DNA of 39,059 bases from 66-474 sp035547895 (lineage in GTDB: Bacteria; Pseudomonadota; Gammaproteobacteria; Xanthomonadales; Rhodanobacteraceae). Location: NCBI GenBank assembly GCA_035547895.1, contig DASZTT010000178.1:1-39059 (forward strand), written 5' to 3'. The translations under genes and the position numbers were made by a program. Each line of letters opens with the position of its first letter. The stretch's first letter is position 1. Shown piece by piece: positions 8,405 to 17,249 of the stretch. Under the pieces are notes generated by a model. The model saw only the letters and a list, made by a program, of their open reading frames with translations. It was not told where the DNA came from and ran no database searches.

Positions 8405-10717
8405 TCAGTGCGTCAGAAGCTGCACTTTTCCGACCGCCCACAGGCCATCGCGCGGATCTCCGGTGGCGAACACGCACAGCGTGTGACTTCCGGTGGTTGC
8501 CGGAATGGCCGCGGTCAGCGTCGTCTGCAACATCGTCTGCGCGGCTTTCGCCAGGGGCAGCGTGGCCAGCAGGGGACCGTCGCAGGAATCCTGGTGGACC
8601 TGGAATTCACCCGCTGGCGTGGCTTTCGGCCGCGTGACGACTTTGGCGTTGTCGGTCCACAGCGCGAAGTTCCAGGGCAGATTGCCGACCGTCAGTGCGA
8701 TCCGTTTGACGTCATCGAGCGGCGCGTCTTTCCAGCGCCAGCACATGTTCTCGATGTCGATCCTGTAAACCGGGCGCTGCCCTGCGAGCGGGCGATCGTC
8801 TTCCAGCCGCAACACGAGCTGGTTCTTGCAGGAGTCGAGCTGGTCGCTGTTGCGGGTGAGCAACGCAGCCGCATCGACGGTTTGCGTGCGCGGCGCCGCG
8901 AGTTCGAAACCGTCGGTCGTGAACGTCGCGGCGCGCAACGTGTTGGTGGAATGCACCGGAAACGACAACGGCCTGGAGTAGCTCGCCGACGTGGCGTTCG
9001 GCATGCTGCCGTCGGTGGTGTAGCGGATCGTGCCGAAATCCGCCTGGTTGGACAGCGCGACATCGATGGTTTCGTGCGCGCCTGCGCCCAATGCGAACGC
9101 TGGCGCGAACGCGCTGTCGGCGTACGCGATGTCCAGCGCCCGGTAGCGCGCCAGTTCCGCGGGCATGCGCGAAAGGAACGACCGCCAATCGTGCGCGGAC
9201 GCCGGCGACCACGCCACTTCCGCCAGCGCCGCGATGCGCGGGAACACCACATGCTGGACGCGGGCGAAGGTCGGCATGTATTCCGCCCACAGATTCGCCT
9301 GCACGCCAAGGATGCGTTGCGCCTCATCCGCCGTTACACCCGCAGGCACTGGGCTGTAGTCGTACACGTCCTTCAGCGATTCCACGCCGGGCCGTCCGGG
9401 CGGCTCGTCGTGCAGATTCGATTGATAGTGATCGAGATAGAGCGTCGGTGATGAAGCCATCACCACGTCGTGGCCTTGCTTCAATGCGTCGAGCGCGCCC
9501 GCGGGTTCATGCCACGACATGATCACCGTCGAACGCGGCACCTTGCCTTGCATGACTTCATCCCAGCCCACCGCGATGCGTCCGTGTCGTGCCAGGTAGT
9601 TGGCCACCTGTGTGGTGAACCAGCCTTGCAAGGCATCCATGTCCTTCAGGCCGAGGGCGCGCATCTGCGCGCGCACCGCGGGCGATGCCTGCCACTGATC
9701 CTTGGCCGCTTCATCGCCGCCGATGTGGATGTACTTCGACGGGAACAGCGCCATCACGTGATCCATCACGCCGTCCACGAACTTCAGCGTGCGTGCATCC
9801 GGACGCAGCAGCCAGGTGTTGACGCCCCAGTCCGTGCCGACCTGCGGCCGCTTGCCGGTGACGCCCAGCCACGGGTACGCCGCGATCGCCGCCTGCGCAT
9901 GGCCGGGGATGTCGATCTCCGGCACGATCTCGATGAAACGTTGCGAGGCGTAGTGCACGATCTCGCGCACCTCCGCATCCGTGTAATAGCCGCAGTACGG
10001 CTTGTCCGCACTTCCGGTGAGCGCGGCATCCGGACCCACGGCCTTGCGGCAGCCGCCGATTTTCGTGAGCTCCGGATATTGCGGAACCTGCAGGCGCCAG
10101 CCCTGGTCGTCGGTGAGGTGCCAGTGCAGCACGTTCAATTTGTGCAGCGCCATCCAGTCGATCAATTGCTCGATGTCGGCCACGCTCTGGAAATGCCGCG
10201 CGGAATCCAGCATCAGCCCGCGCCATGCAAAACGCGGGTGATCGACGATGGCGCCGTCCGCCACGCTCACCGCGCCCTTTGCGCCATCCGGTGTAAGCAA
10301 TTGCCAAGCAGTGACGCCGCCGTAGAACAAGCCGCGCGGTGCGCGCGCCGTGACTTCCATGCGGCCGTCGCCGACCGCGATGCGATAACCCACTTCGTCC
10401 GCGACATCCGCATTCGGGTCGAGCCGGAACACGATCGCGATCGGTGACTGCCGATCCGCTTGCGTTTCCACGCGGAGATGCAGGCCGCGCGTGGCGGCGA
10501 CCCACGCCGCGAAACGTTGCGCGATCGCAAGCGCCTGCGCGTCGCCCGCGGCTTGCACCAGGATGCGATCGCCGTCCGAAATCGTCGCTGCGCCGTGCGC
10601 AGCCGGATGCATTTCGGCCGGTTGCGGAAGCAGTGACCACGCCGGAACGGGTTGCGCCGCCGAAGCGATGCCGGTCACCATCATTGCAGCGGCAATCAGC
10701 ACGGGGATTTTTTGCAC
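8405..10717 (-). CDS. Beta-N-acetylhexosaminidase, GH20, exported
   Basis: 770 aa. It releases terminal GlcNAc from chitin oligosaccharides or glycans. Order: signal peptide (VQKIPVLIAAAMMVTGIASA), GH20b-like N-domain, catalytic GH20 barrel (LDSARHFQSVADIEQLIDW, HWHLTDDQGWRLQV), with the catalytic pair Asp335-Glu336 in HIGGDEAAKDQW. A chitobiase-type C-terminal module follows (IRYTTDGSMPNATSA), then a roughly 120-residue C-terminal domain of unknown role. The start is a GTG at 10717: GGAGG lies six bases upstream, and the ATG at 10780 has no such site. It belongs with the GlcNAc genes and probably supplies GlcNAc outside the inner membrane. In Xanthomonas, GH20 genes of this kind lie in the GlcNAc locus. 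Confidence 0.92.
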   Translation of the reverse strand: MQKIPVLIAAAMMVTGIASAAQPVPAWSLLPQPAEMHPAAHGAATISDGDRILVQAAGDAQALAIAQRFAAWVAATRGLHLRVETQADRQSPIAIVFRLDPNADVADEVGYRIAVGDGRMEVTARAPRGLFYGGVTAWQLLTPDGAKGAVSVADGAIVDHPRFAWRGLMLDSARHFQSVADIEQLIDWMALHKLNVLHWHLTDDQGWRLQVPQYPELTKIGGCRKAVGPDAALTGSADKPYCGYYTDAEVREIVHYASQRFIEIVPEIDIPGHAQAAIAAYPWLGVTGKRPQVGTDWGVNTWLLRPDARTLKFVDGVMDHVMALFPSKYIHIGGDEAAKDQWQASPAVRAQMRALGLKDMDALQGWFTTQVANYLARHGRIAVGWDEVMQGKVPRSTVIMSWHEPAGALDALKQGHDVVMASSPTLYLDHYQSNLHDEPPGRPGVESLKDVYDYSPVPAGVTADEAQRILGVQANLWAEYMPTFARVQHVVFPRIAALAEVAWSPASAHDWRSFLSRMPAELARYRALDIAYADSAFAPAFALGAGAHETIDVALSNQADFGTIRYTTDGSMPNATSASYSRPLSFPVHSTNTLRAATFTTDGFELAAPRTQTVDAAALLTRNSDQLDSCKNQLVLRLEDDRPLAGQRPVYRIDIENMCWRWKDAPLDDVKRIALTVGNLPWNFALWTDNAKVVTRPKATPAGEFQVHQDSCDGPLLATLPLAKAAQTMLQTTLTAAIPATTGSHTLCVFATGDPRDGLWAVGKVQLLTH

Positions 10718-10757
10718 GATGGTCCTCCGCTGCCGCGCGGCACGCCGGCATGGCGAG

Positions 10758-10862
10758 CTAGTGCGGCAGGCTGATCGCATATATGTACCACGCGGCGTGG
10801 AGCAGCCGCTGTTCGCCCCAGCGCCAGTCGTCGTCCTTGTTGGTCTGCGAGTAGCCGTCCGC
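10758..10862 (-). pseudogene. Possible remnant of a lost gene (C-terminal fragment)
   Basis: In the 300-bp gap between the TonB receptor and the hexosaminidase, one minus-strand frame reads ADGYSQTNKDDDWRWGEQRL then LHAAWYIYAISLPH and a TAG stop at 10758. Almost every codon ends in G or C, as in real genes of this genome, and the peptide looks protein-like. Upstream the frame passes through the terminator hairpin and reaches a TGA with no start codon. I infer a 3' scar of a deleted gene. The parent family is not recognised, and chance cannot be excluded over 34 codons. Confidence 0.35.
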
Positions 10863-10866
10863 GCGC

Positions 10867-10899
10867 AAAAAAAACGGGCCGGGATGCCATACCGGCCCG
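10867..10899 (-). terminator. Intrinsic terminator after the TonB receptor gene
   Basis: On the minus strand, CGGGCCGG and CCGGCCCG form an 8-bp stem (arms 10892-10899 and 10875-10882) followed by eight T residues (10874-10867). It lies about 120 nt past the receptor stop and should end the kinase-receptor transcript before the hexosaminidase. Confidence 0.85.
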
Positions 10900-11018
10900 C
10901 AACGCTGGAGAGCGACTCACTTCACTCCGATGAAACCCTGCGCCCAGCGCGTGCCGTGGACACGCGCCGAGGTTCGACTGGACGATGCCGGTGGCGCGCA
11001 ACCACCGGCATCCCACCA

Positions 11019-14000
11019 CTACTGTTGCGGGTGGCCTTGCTGGATGCCTTCGCCTCCGACCTTGAACTCGACGCGCCGGTTGCGCTGACGGCCTGCCGCG
11101 GTGTCGTTGGTGTCGACGGGATCGGCCTCGCCGAAGCCCTTGACCGCGGTGATGCGGCTGGCCGCGACGCCGTGCGACGTCAGGTATGCGTCAACGATGT
11201 TGGCGCGACGTTCCGAGAGCGCCTGGTTGTACTGCGGGCTGCCCTTCGAGTCCGTGTAGCCGTCGATCTCCACCTGCACCTGCGGATAGCGGTTGAGGGT
11301 ATCCACGGCCTGGCTCAGGATCGCGAGCGACTCCGATGCCGGCGGCTTGAGCGTCGGGTCGATGTTGGTCTCGCCCTTCTTCGGCCGGTCGAACTTGAAG
11401 TTCACGCCGCGCAAGTCGATCACCACGTTCTGCGGCGGCGGAGGCGGCGGCGCGGCTTCCGGTGCTGGCGGCGGAGGTGGCGTGGCCGGAGGCAGCGGTG
11501 CCGGCGACCCGCTGCCGAACTTGAAGTTCACGTTGAAGTAGTACTGCCGACCGTTCACGTAGAAGGCTTCCGGCGCGGTACTGAAGCCCAGGCCCGCCTG
11601 CGAGCCATTGATGAAGTACTTCAGGTGCGGATTGTTGAGGTTCATCGCGTCGAACGAGAAGCTCAGGTGATCGTTGAGCTTGTAACCCGCGGAGAACGAC
11701 AGGTAACCCTGGCCCGATTGCCAGTAGGGCAACAGCGCCATCTGGCCGGTACTGGACATCACGCCGTCGTAGAACTTGGAACGGTAGGTGTAGTTGACGC
11801 GGGCGTTCCAATGCGCGTCTTCATAGAACACCGAAGCATTGGCGGTGTTCTTCGACGTGCCGAACAGCGGACGGTCACCCGCGGCGACATTGTTGGCCAG
11901 CGTGCCGTCCGGGTTGTACAGGTAGGTACCTCCCGAAGAATGGCCCGTGGCGTAGGTGTAATTGAACGACACGCCGAAGTGGTCGCCGATCGGCTGGATG
12001 TAGTTCAAGGTCACGCCCTTCAACGTGCCGTTGACATTCACCGGAATGCTGACCAGGTAATTGCTGTAGATCGGCGCACCGCTGGGATTGGTGGTCTTGT
12101 TGTAGGTCAGCAAATTGTTGAGGTAGGTTCCCGTGACCGCGCCGTAGTCGTAATAGTTGTGGAGATCCATGGCGTACACACTGCCCGCCAACAGGCCGCG
12201 CGGCGCGAAATACCATTCCAGCGACGCGCTGAAGTTGGTGGAGAGGATCGGCTTCAGGCGCGGATTGGATCCGCTGCCGCCACCCAGGTCCGTCGCAACG
12301 GTTGGGTCATTGAGGCTCAGGAATCCCGCCAACTGGGTGTAGTCCTGGCGGGTCAACGTTTGCGATGCGGACCACCGCGTCAGCAGGCTGCCATCGGAAT
12401 TCAGGTCGAACTTCACGTTGAAGCTCGGCAGCACCTTGTTGTAGTTGTGCTTGTAGTAGTTCCAGTACCAGCCGGCGGGATAGAACGCTGAAGGGGGCGT
12501 GCCGACCGCGTAGCTCGATTCCTGGATGCCCGGACTGGTGTAGCCGATTTTCTCGTCGGTGGACACGTAGCGCAGACCGGCATTGGCGGTCCAGTGTTCA
12601 CCGGTGAAGTTGGCCTGGATGTAGGCGGCGCCATTCTTCTCCGTCATGCTGTAAATGCCATTCGGGTAGAAGCGGGAAGTGCCGGGATCGTTCGTCACCT
12701 TGCGATTGGCATAAAGCGCATTCAACTGGGCAAGTTGGGCCGGCGTCCAGAACCAGATGTCGGAAGGCATCTGACCCACGCCAAGATCATTGGCGAAACT
12801 GCCCGGATAGTTGCCACCCGCCGGAGGGTAGATCGTGGAGTTCTGTCCGAACTGCACGGCCGACGCGAAATTCGGGCCCTGCGCGATGTCCGTCGGACTG
12901 TCGTGGTCGTGCTTGGCGTAACGCACGCCGAACTCGAGGGAGGACAGCGCACCGGCATTGTCGAAATCGTATTCGCCGTCGGCCTGGAACCAGCGTTCCT
13001 TGTCGACCACGTGGATGTTCTGTTCGCCGAAGATCCAGTCCAGCCCGGCGGTTGCGGGATCGAAAGCATTGTTGGTGCCGCTCATGCTCCAGTTGAGCGG
13101 GGTGCCGAGCCCGTTCATCGCGTAACTGGCGGTCGAACCGAAGCCGGTGTCCATTTCCATCACGTCCTGGGTCGGCGTGTTGCCGGTGCCCTTGGTGGTG
13201 CCGATCTGGAACTTGAAGCCGAGGTTGTTGGTGGCCTGCCAATCGGCATCCAGCGTGACGAACTGGCTGGATTCGCTCTCGCCCGGACGCGAGATCATGT
13301 CGTAGATGCCTTGTGAAATCGTGGGATCACCCGGCAGGTTGGCGCTGGTGAGGATGTTGCCCACGATGGTGCCGGTCACGGCCTGCTTGGGAAGCTGGTC
13401 GCGCGTGCGCAACATGTAGTTGCGGTTGTAGTCGGTCGCATCGAGATGCGAATAGAAAGCGTCGAGGTTGAAGGTCAGATTGTCGGTCGCCTTCCATTGC
13501 AGGTCGACCGATCCGCCCTCGCGCTTGCGTGTCTGCGTGAAGAGCGCGGCGCCGGGCAGGTTGGGATAGAACACGCCGGTGCTGTTGCTGTTCGGCCCCG
13601 TCGGTTTCAGACCAAGAGACGCGGCGGCGGGGTAAACCGTCTGGCAGCCCGACGTGCCTTGCACCTCGCAATAGGGGATATACGAATAGCCAAGTAATTC
13701 CTGGCCTTCGCGCTGCAGCTCGCGTTTCTCGTAGAAGGCCTGGACCATCACGCCGAAGGTGTTGGAGTCGTTTTTCCAGTTGAGCAAGCCGCTGAACTGC
13801 GGCTCGGTCTTGCCTGGCAGGTCGGCGTACACGCCGCCCACGCTGCCTTCAAATGAAAGCTGCTGGCTGAAATCCAGCGGTTTGCGGGTGATGATGTCGA
13901 TGGTGCCGGCCGCGCCGCCTTCCAGAAGCTTGGCTTCCGGGGTCATGTGCACGACGACCTGGTTGACGACTTCCGAGGGCAGCATCGCGAAGCTGACGCT

Positions 14001-14489
14001 GCGCGTACCGCCGCCGCCCAGGACGAACCAGTCGCCCGATCCGATGGAATGTCCGTTGACGGTGGTCAGTGTCAGCGACGGTGCGCTGCCGCGAATGCTG
14101 GCCCGATCCGCTTCGTCGAAGCCGCCTTCCGCACCCGCGGCGTCGGCGATGTTGACGCCAGGCAACTGGGCGATGGTGTCGGCGACGTTCTTGGCCGGCA
14201 GCTTGCCGATGTCGACGGCCGATACCACTTCGACCTGCGAATTGGCTGCCTTCTTGGTTTCGATCGACAGCGCCTGCGCGGCGCGCACGCCGACCACCTG
14301 GATGGCCTCCAGCTGCTGGACGGTATCTTTTTTCTTTTGCGTGGAATCCGTCTGCGCCCCCGAACCGGCTTGTTGCTGGTCGTTGGCAGTGGACTGGCCC
14401 TGAGGCGAGGCGTTCTGCGCCTGGGCAGCTGCTGCGAACAACAGCGCCGTGGCGATGCTCGCCGAAAGCATGCTCTTGCGGAATTTCAT
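11019..14489 (-). CDS. TonB-dependent receptor with a fused C-terminal OmpA domain
   Basis: 1156 aa. Signal peptide MKFRKSMLSASIATALLFAAAAQAQ, a Gln/Ser-rich stretch, TonB-box-like LEAIQVVGV, plug (IGKLPAKNVADTIAQLPGVNI, ASIRGSAPSLTLTTVNG), then a 22-strand-type barrel ending near residue 991 (YYFNVNFKF, the usual C-terminal aromatic). Instead of stopping, it continues through a Pro/Ala linker (about 992-1019) into an OmpA peptidoglycan-binding domain (1020-1144: EIDGYTDS, LSERRANIVD, GFGEADPV, RQRNRRVEFKV). Context next to a GlcNAc kinase and a hexosaminidase suggests uptake of GlcNAc or chitin oligosaccharides. The start at 14489 was chosen for the signal peptide. The OmpA part is close to that of the gene at 21361-22527. 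The fusion would tether the receptor to the cell wall. Confidence 0.93.
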   Translation of the reverse strand: MKFRKSMLSASIATALLFAAAAQAQNASPQGQSTANDQQQAGSGAQTDSTQKKKDTVQQLEAIQVVGVRAAQALSIETKKAANSQVEVVSAVDIGKLPAKNVADTIAQLPGVNIADAAGAEGGFDEADRASIRGSAPSLTLTTVNGHSIGSGDWFVLGGGGTRSVSFAMLPSEVVNQVVVHMTPEAKLLEGGAAGTIDIITRKPLDFSQQLSFEGSVGGVYADLPGKTEPQFSGLLNWKNDSNTFGVMVQAFYEKRELQREGQELLGYSYIPYCEVQGTSGCQTVYPAAASLGLKPTGPNSNSTGVFYPNLPGAALFTQTRKREGGSVDLQWKATDNLTFNLDAFYSHLDATDYNRNYMLRTRDQLPKQAVTGTIVGNILTSANLPGDPTISQGIYDMISRPGESESSQFVTLDADWQATNNLGFKFQIGTTKGTGNTPTQDVMEMDTGFGSTASYAMNGLGTPLNWSMSGTNNAFDPATAGLDWIFGEQNIHVVDKERWFQADGEYDFDNAGALSSLEFGVRYAKHDHDSPTDIAQGPNFASAVQFGQNSTIYPPAGGNYPGSFANDLGVGQMPSDIWFWTPAQLAQLNALYANRKVTNDPGTSRFYPNGIYSMTEKNGAAYIQANFTGEHWTANAGLRYVSTDEKIGYTSPGIQESSYAVGTPPSAFYPAGWYWNYYKHNYNKVLPSFNVKFDLNSDGSLLTRWSASQTLTRQDYTQLAGFLSLNDPTVATDLGGGSGSNPRLKPILSTNFSASLEWYFAPRGLLAGSVYAMDLHNYYDYGAVTGTYLNNLLTYNKTTNPSGAPIYSNYLVSIPVNVNGTLKGVTLNYIQPIGDHFGVSFNYTYATGHSSGGTYLYNPDGTLANNVAAGDRPLFGTSKNTANASVFYEDAHWNARVNYTYRSKFYDGVMSSTGQMALLPYWQSGQGYLSFSAGYKLNDHLSFSFDAMNLNNPHLKYFINGSQAGLGFSTAPEAFYVNGRQYYFNVNFKFGSGSPAPLPPATPPPPPAPEAAPPPPPPQNVVIDLRGVNFKFDRPKKGETNIDPTLKPPASESLAILSQAVDTLNRYPQVQVEIDGYTDSKGSPQYNQALSERRANIVDAYLTSHGVAASRITAVKGFGEADPVDTNDTAAGRQRNRRVEFKVGGEGIQQGHPQQ
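11058..11432 (-). repeat. OmpA-domain segment duplicated at 21388-21762 (copy in the receptor gene)
   Basis: This coding stretch and 21388-21762 encode OmpA domains with about 110 of 125 identical residues by hand alignment, and the DNA is also clearly alike. Each is preceded by a Pro-rich linker. This indicates an intragenomic duplication or gene conversion. Confidence 0.85.
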
Positions 14490-14556
14490 GACGTACCCCT
14501 TCTCTCGCTCGCCAGGTGATGGATGCCGAAGCACCCGGAATATGTGTTGGAACTCG

Positions 14557-15618
14557 TTACGCCGTGGTGCCGTCTCCCATCGCGCGGCGGCGCACGGACC
14601 CGCGCATGTGCTTTTCGAAATACCAATGTGCCGCGCCCATCACGCCGTGCCGGCCGTGCTCGATCAGGCGCACCGGCACGCGCAGCAGGAATTCGCGCAT
14701 GCCGCCCTTGTCGAGGCAACGCTGCACGAAACGGCTGCGCTGCAAAAGTTTTCGCATTCCGGGCAGGACACCGCCGGCCAGGTAAACGCCGCCATCCGCC
14801 ATGAAGGCCATCGCGAGGTTGCCGACGAAACCTCCCAGCGCGGCGCAGAACACGTCGACGGCTTCGACCGCGTCCTCATCGCTGCCCGCGCAAGCCGCGG
14901 CGGTCACCGCTTCGGGCGTCGCCAGCCGCGGCTGCCGTCCGCGCAGTGCACACAACGTGGTGTACAGCGTGAGCAGGCCAGGACCCGAGAGGATGCGTTC
15001 GTACGGCACGTAGCCGCCATCGGGCGCCAGATGGGCCAGCACTTCACGTTCGCGCGCATTGCCCGGCGCGAAGTTCATTTGGCCCGCCTCGCTGGCGAGC
15101 ACGCGCACGCCGGCCGGACCGGGCAGGCGCACCGCCGCACCCAGTCCGGTGCCCGGACCCACCACCAGCGCCGGACCCTCCCCGCCTGTCTCGGGTCCAC
15201 ACAGCAGCAGGCTGCCGGTGTCCTTCACATCGTCGAGCGCGTAGCCGAGCGCTTCGAAGTCATTGAGCAGCGCGACATCGTCGAAGTCCAGCGCTTCACG
15301 CAATTGCGAAAGGCTGACGCGCCACGCGAGGTTGTCATTGACGATCGCGTCGTCGATGACCTGCCCTGCACAGGCAATCACGCAACGCCGCACCGGCAGC
15401 GTGGCGTCGCCTTCGACGAATGCGGTCAGCAGTTCCGGCAGCCCCGGAAAATCCGCACAGGTGAACTTGCGGTAGGCCAGCACTTCGAACCCGCGCTTGC
15501 CGTCGGTGGCCGCGCGCATCAGCGCAACCCGCGCATGGGTTCCACCCACGTCCGCAGCGAGGAACGGCTGCGTGTGCAGGCCGACGTGCTGGGTCAAATG
15601 ACTGGCGGCCACACTCAT
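14557..15618 (-). CDS. nagK: Glucokinase-family sugar kinase, probably type II GlcNAc kinase
   Basis: 353 aa ASKHA kinase of the bacterial Glk family. Visible: phosphate-1 motif ADVGGTHARVAL (22-33), Asp120 in NDFEALGYAL as catalytic base, adenosine motif VGPGTGLGAAV (153-163), and a C-terminal GGVYLAGGVLPGM. The sugar-binding EGGH/EAGH motif reads SEAGQ (176-180), with Gln where glucokinases have His. That change and the setting among GlcNAc genes suggest GlcNAc rather than glucose as substrate (inference). Start: the ATG at 15618 is preferred, because a TTGACA (15675-15670) and weak CACACT place transcription near 15645, downstream of the alternative ATG at 15657. The TonB receptor follows after 67 nt and is probably co-transcribed. 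The symbol is tentative. Confidence 0.85.
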   Translation of the reverse strand: MSVAASHLTQHVGLHTQPFLAADVGGTHARVALMRAATDGKRGFEVLAYRKFTCADFPGLPELLTAFVEGDATLPVRRCVIACAGQVIDDAIVNDNLAWRVSLSQLREALDFDDVALLNDFEALGYALDDVKDTGSLLLCGPETGGEGPALVVGPGTGLGAAVRLPGPAGVRVLASEAGQMNFAPGNAREREVLAHLAPDGGYVPYERILSGPGLLTLYTTLCALRGRQPRLATPEAVTAAACAGSDEDAVEAVDVFCAALGGFVGNLAMAFMADGGVYLAGGVLPGMRKLLQRSRFVQRCLDKGGMREFLLRVPVRLIEHGRHGVMGAAHWYFEKHMRGSVRRRAMGDGTTA

Positions 15619-15660
15619 CCTGCGCTCGGGCGATTCGAATGGGCGCCAGTGTGTCATGGC

Positions 15661-15674
15661 TGACAACGTTGTCA
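15661..15674. promoter_or_regulatory. Palindromic operator, probably NagR site 1
   Basis: TGACAACGTTGTCA is a perfect 14-bp palindrome with the central CG typical of LacI-family operators. It overlaps the TTGACA -35-like box of the minus-strand kinase gene. It resembles NagR sites known from gammaproteobacterial GlcNAc regulons (recalled, not searched). Binding here should repress the kinase-receptor arm. Confidence 0.75.
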
Positions 15675-15840
15675 ATTTGCGATGCAGCAATCCGGATCGG
15701 CCAGGCCGAACCCCCGCAAATGCAGTCAGAATGCGGCCTTCATCGATCCATCCATGTTGCGTCGCATCAAACCGGCACTGCGACGGCGGCGCTGTTTTTC
15801 GGCATGCAGGACATGCGATACTCGACCCAAGACACAGATA

Positions 15841-15854
15841 TGACAACGTTGACC
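15841..15854. promoter_or_regulatory. Imperfect operator, probably NagR site 2
   Basis: TGACAACGTTGACC matches site 1 in 11 of 14 positions (left half and centre intact). It lies 43 nt before the nagP ATG, and its 3' part TTGACC could be the nagP -35. The two sites are centred 180 bp apart, so looping between the divergent arms is possible. Confidence 0.6.
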
Positions 15855-15896
15855 GCTGCATAATCCACGCTGCATCACGCCCGCACAGGCTCGCCC

Positions 15897-17210
15897 ATGA
15901 CCACCACCGCAACCGCACCGCAGCCGTCGCGCTACATGATGTCGATGGCGATCATCGGCGTCCTGTTCTTCATTTTCGGATTCGTCACCTGGCTCAACTC
16001 GTCGCTGATCCTGTTCGTCAAGGTCGGGTTCGACGTGGACAACGTCGGCGCGTTCCTGATTCCGATGGCGTTCTACTTGTCCTACTTCTTTCTCGCGCTG
16101 CCGTCGGCCGTGGTGCTCAAGCGCACCGGCATGAAAAAGGGCATGGCGCTGGGCCTATTGGTCATGGCGATCGGATCCGTGCTGTTCGCCTTTTTCATGG
16201 GCGGCTACAGCTACGTGGGCGCACTGGTGGCGCTGTTCGTGATCGGCGCAGGCCTCGCGTTGCTGCAGACGGCGTCCAATCCGTACGTGAGCATCCTCGG
16301 CCCGATCGAGAGCGGTGCCAAGCGCGTGGCGATCATGGGGATCTGCAACAAGTTCGCAGGCGGCGTCGCGCCGTACGTGTTTGGCGCACTGCTGCTGAGC
16401 GGCGCCGCCGCCTACGCCGACAAGATCAAGGCCGCGGCTTCGCCCGCGGCTCGGTCAGTCTTGCAACACGCGTTCGTGTCGCGCGCGGTCATGCCCTATG
16501 TGGTCATGGCGGTGGTGCTGGTGCTGTTGGCGGTGTGGATCGTGTTTTCCTCGCTGCCCGACATCAAGCCCACGGACGACCGCCATGTGCGGCGAGGCAC
16601 TACCCAGGGGCGCAGCATCTTCAGCTTTCCCCATCTGTGGCTGGGCGTGGTGTGCCTTTTCATTTACGTCGGCCTCGAAGTAATGGTCGGCGACGGCATC
16701 GTGATCTACGGGCAGGCATCGGGGTTGCCGCTCGATACCGCCAAACACCTGACATCCTGGGTCATGATCGGGATGCTGATCGGTTACCTGGCGGGCGTCG
16801 TGTTGACGCCGCGCGTCATTTCGCAGCAACGCTACCTCGCGGTTTCGGCGGTACTGGGCGTGCTGTTTGCGTTCGGCGCCTGGCAGACGCACGGCACGTT
16901 GTCGGTCGGCTTCGTCGCAGCGCTGGGATTCGCGAACGCGATGATGTGGCCAGCGATCTTTCCGCTGGCCATCAAGGGCCTCGGCGACCGCACCGAGTTC
17001 GGCTCGGCGCTGCTGATCATGGGCATCGCGGGCGGCGCACTGATCCCGCAACTGTTCGTGCACCTCGAGGAAGTCATCAATTTCCAGACCGCGTTCCTGG
17101 TGGTGATGGTGCCCGGCTACGTCTACATCCTGTTCTACGGATTGCTGGGTCACCGCGCGGGACAGCCGGCGCGCGAAGCGGCGATCGATTCCGCTGCCGC
17201 AACGCCCTGA
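15897..17210 (+). CDS. nagP: GlcNAc permease, MFS (FucP/NagP type)
   Basis: 437 aa, about twelve hydrophobic helices. It belongs to the fucose/galactose/GlcNAc:H+ symporter branch of the major facilitator family. Visible: FFIFGFVTWLNSSLI in helix 1, FYLSYFFLALPSAVVLKRTG with the loop 2-3 motif, the family block GLALLQTASNPYVSILGP, and the second-half LGFANAMMWPAIFPLAIKGLG. It should carry GlcNAc across the inner membrane. It opens the plus-strand arm nagP-nagR-nagB-nagA, 43 nt after operator 2. The start codon has only a weak AGG upstream. Substrate assignment rests on the neighbours and on the Xanthomonas-type NagP precedent. Confidence 0.9.
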   Translation: MTTTATAPQPSRYMMSMAIIGVLFFIFGFVTWLNSSLILFVKVGFDVDNVGAFLIPMAFYLSYFFLALPSAVVLKRTGMKKGMALGLLVMAIGSVLFAFFMGGYSYVGALVALFVIGAGLALLQTASNPYVSILGPIESGAKRVAIMGICNKFAGGVAPYVFGALLLSGAAAYADKIKAAASPAARSVLQHAFVSRAVMPYVVMAVVLVLLAVWIVFSSLPDIKPTDDRHVRRGTTQGRSIFSFPHLWLGVVCLFIYVGLEVMVGDGIVIYGQASGLPLDTAKHLTSWVMIGMLIGYLAGVVLTPRVISQQRYLAVSAVLGVLFAFGAWQTHGTLSVGFVAALGFANAMMWPAIFPLAIKGLGDRTEFGSALLIMGIAGGALIPQLFVHLEEVINFQTAFLVVMVPGYVYILFYGLLGHRAGQPAREAAIDSAAATP

Positions 17211-17249
17211 CCCCAGCACTGCACCGGCATGCGCCACAAGGAGCCGCAC

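Noticed and set aside
10491..12491. Long plus-strand frame opposite the TonB receptor
   Set aside because: Antisense shadow of the receptor and hexosaminidase genes; Arg/Gly/Val-rich with no motif.
17229..17249. ATG start for the LacI regulator
   Set aside because: No ribosome site in front of it; the TTG at 17250 has AAGGAG at six bases and gives the normal LacI N-terminus.
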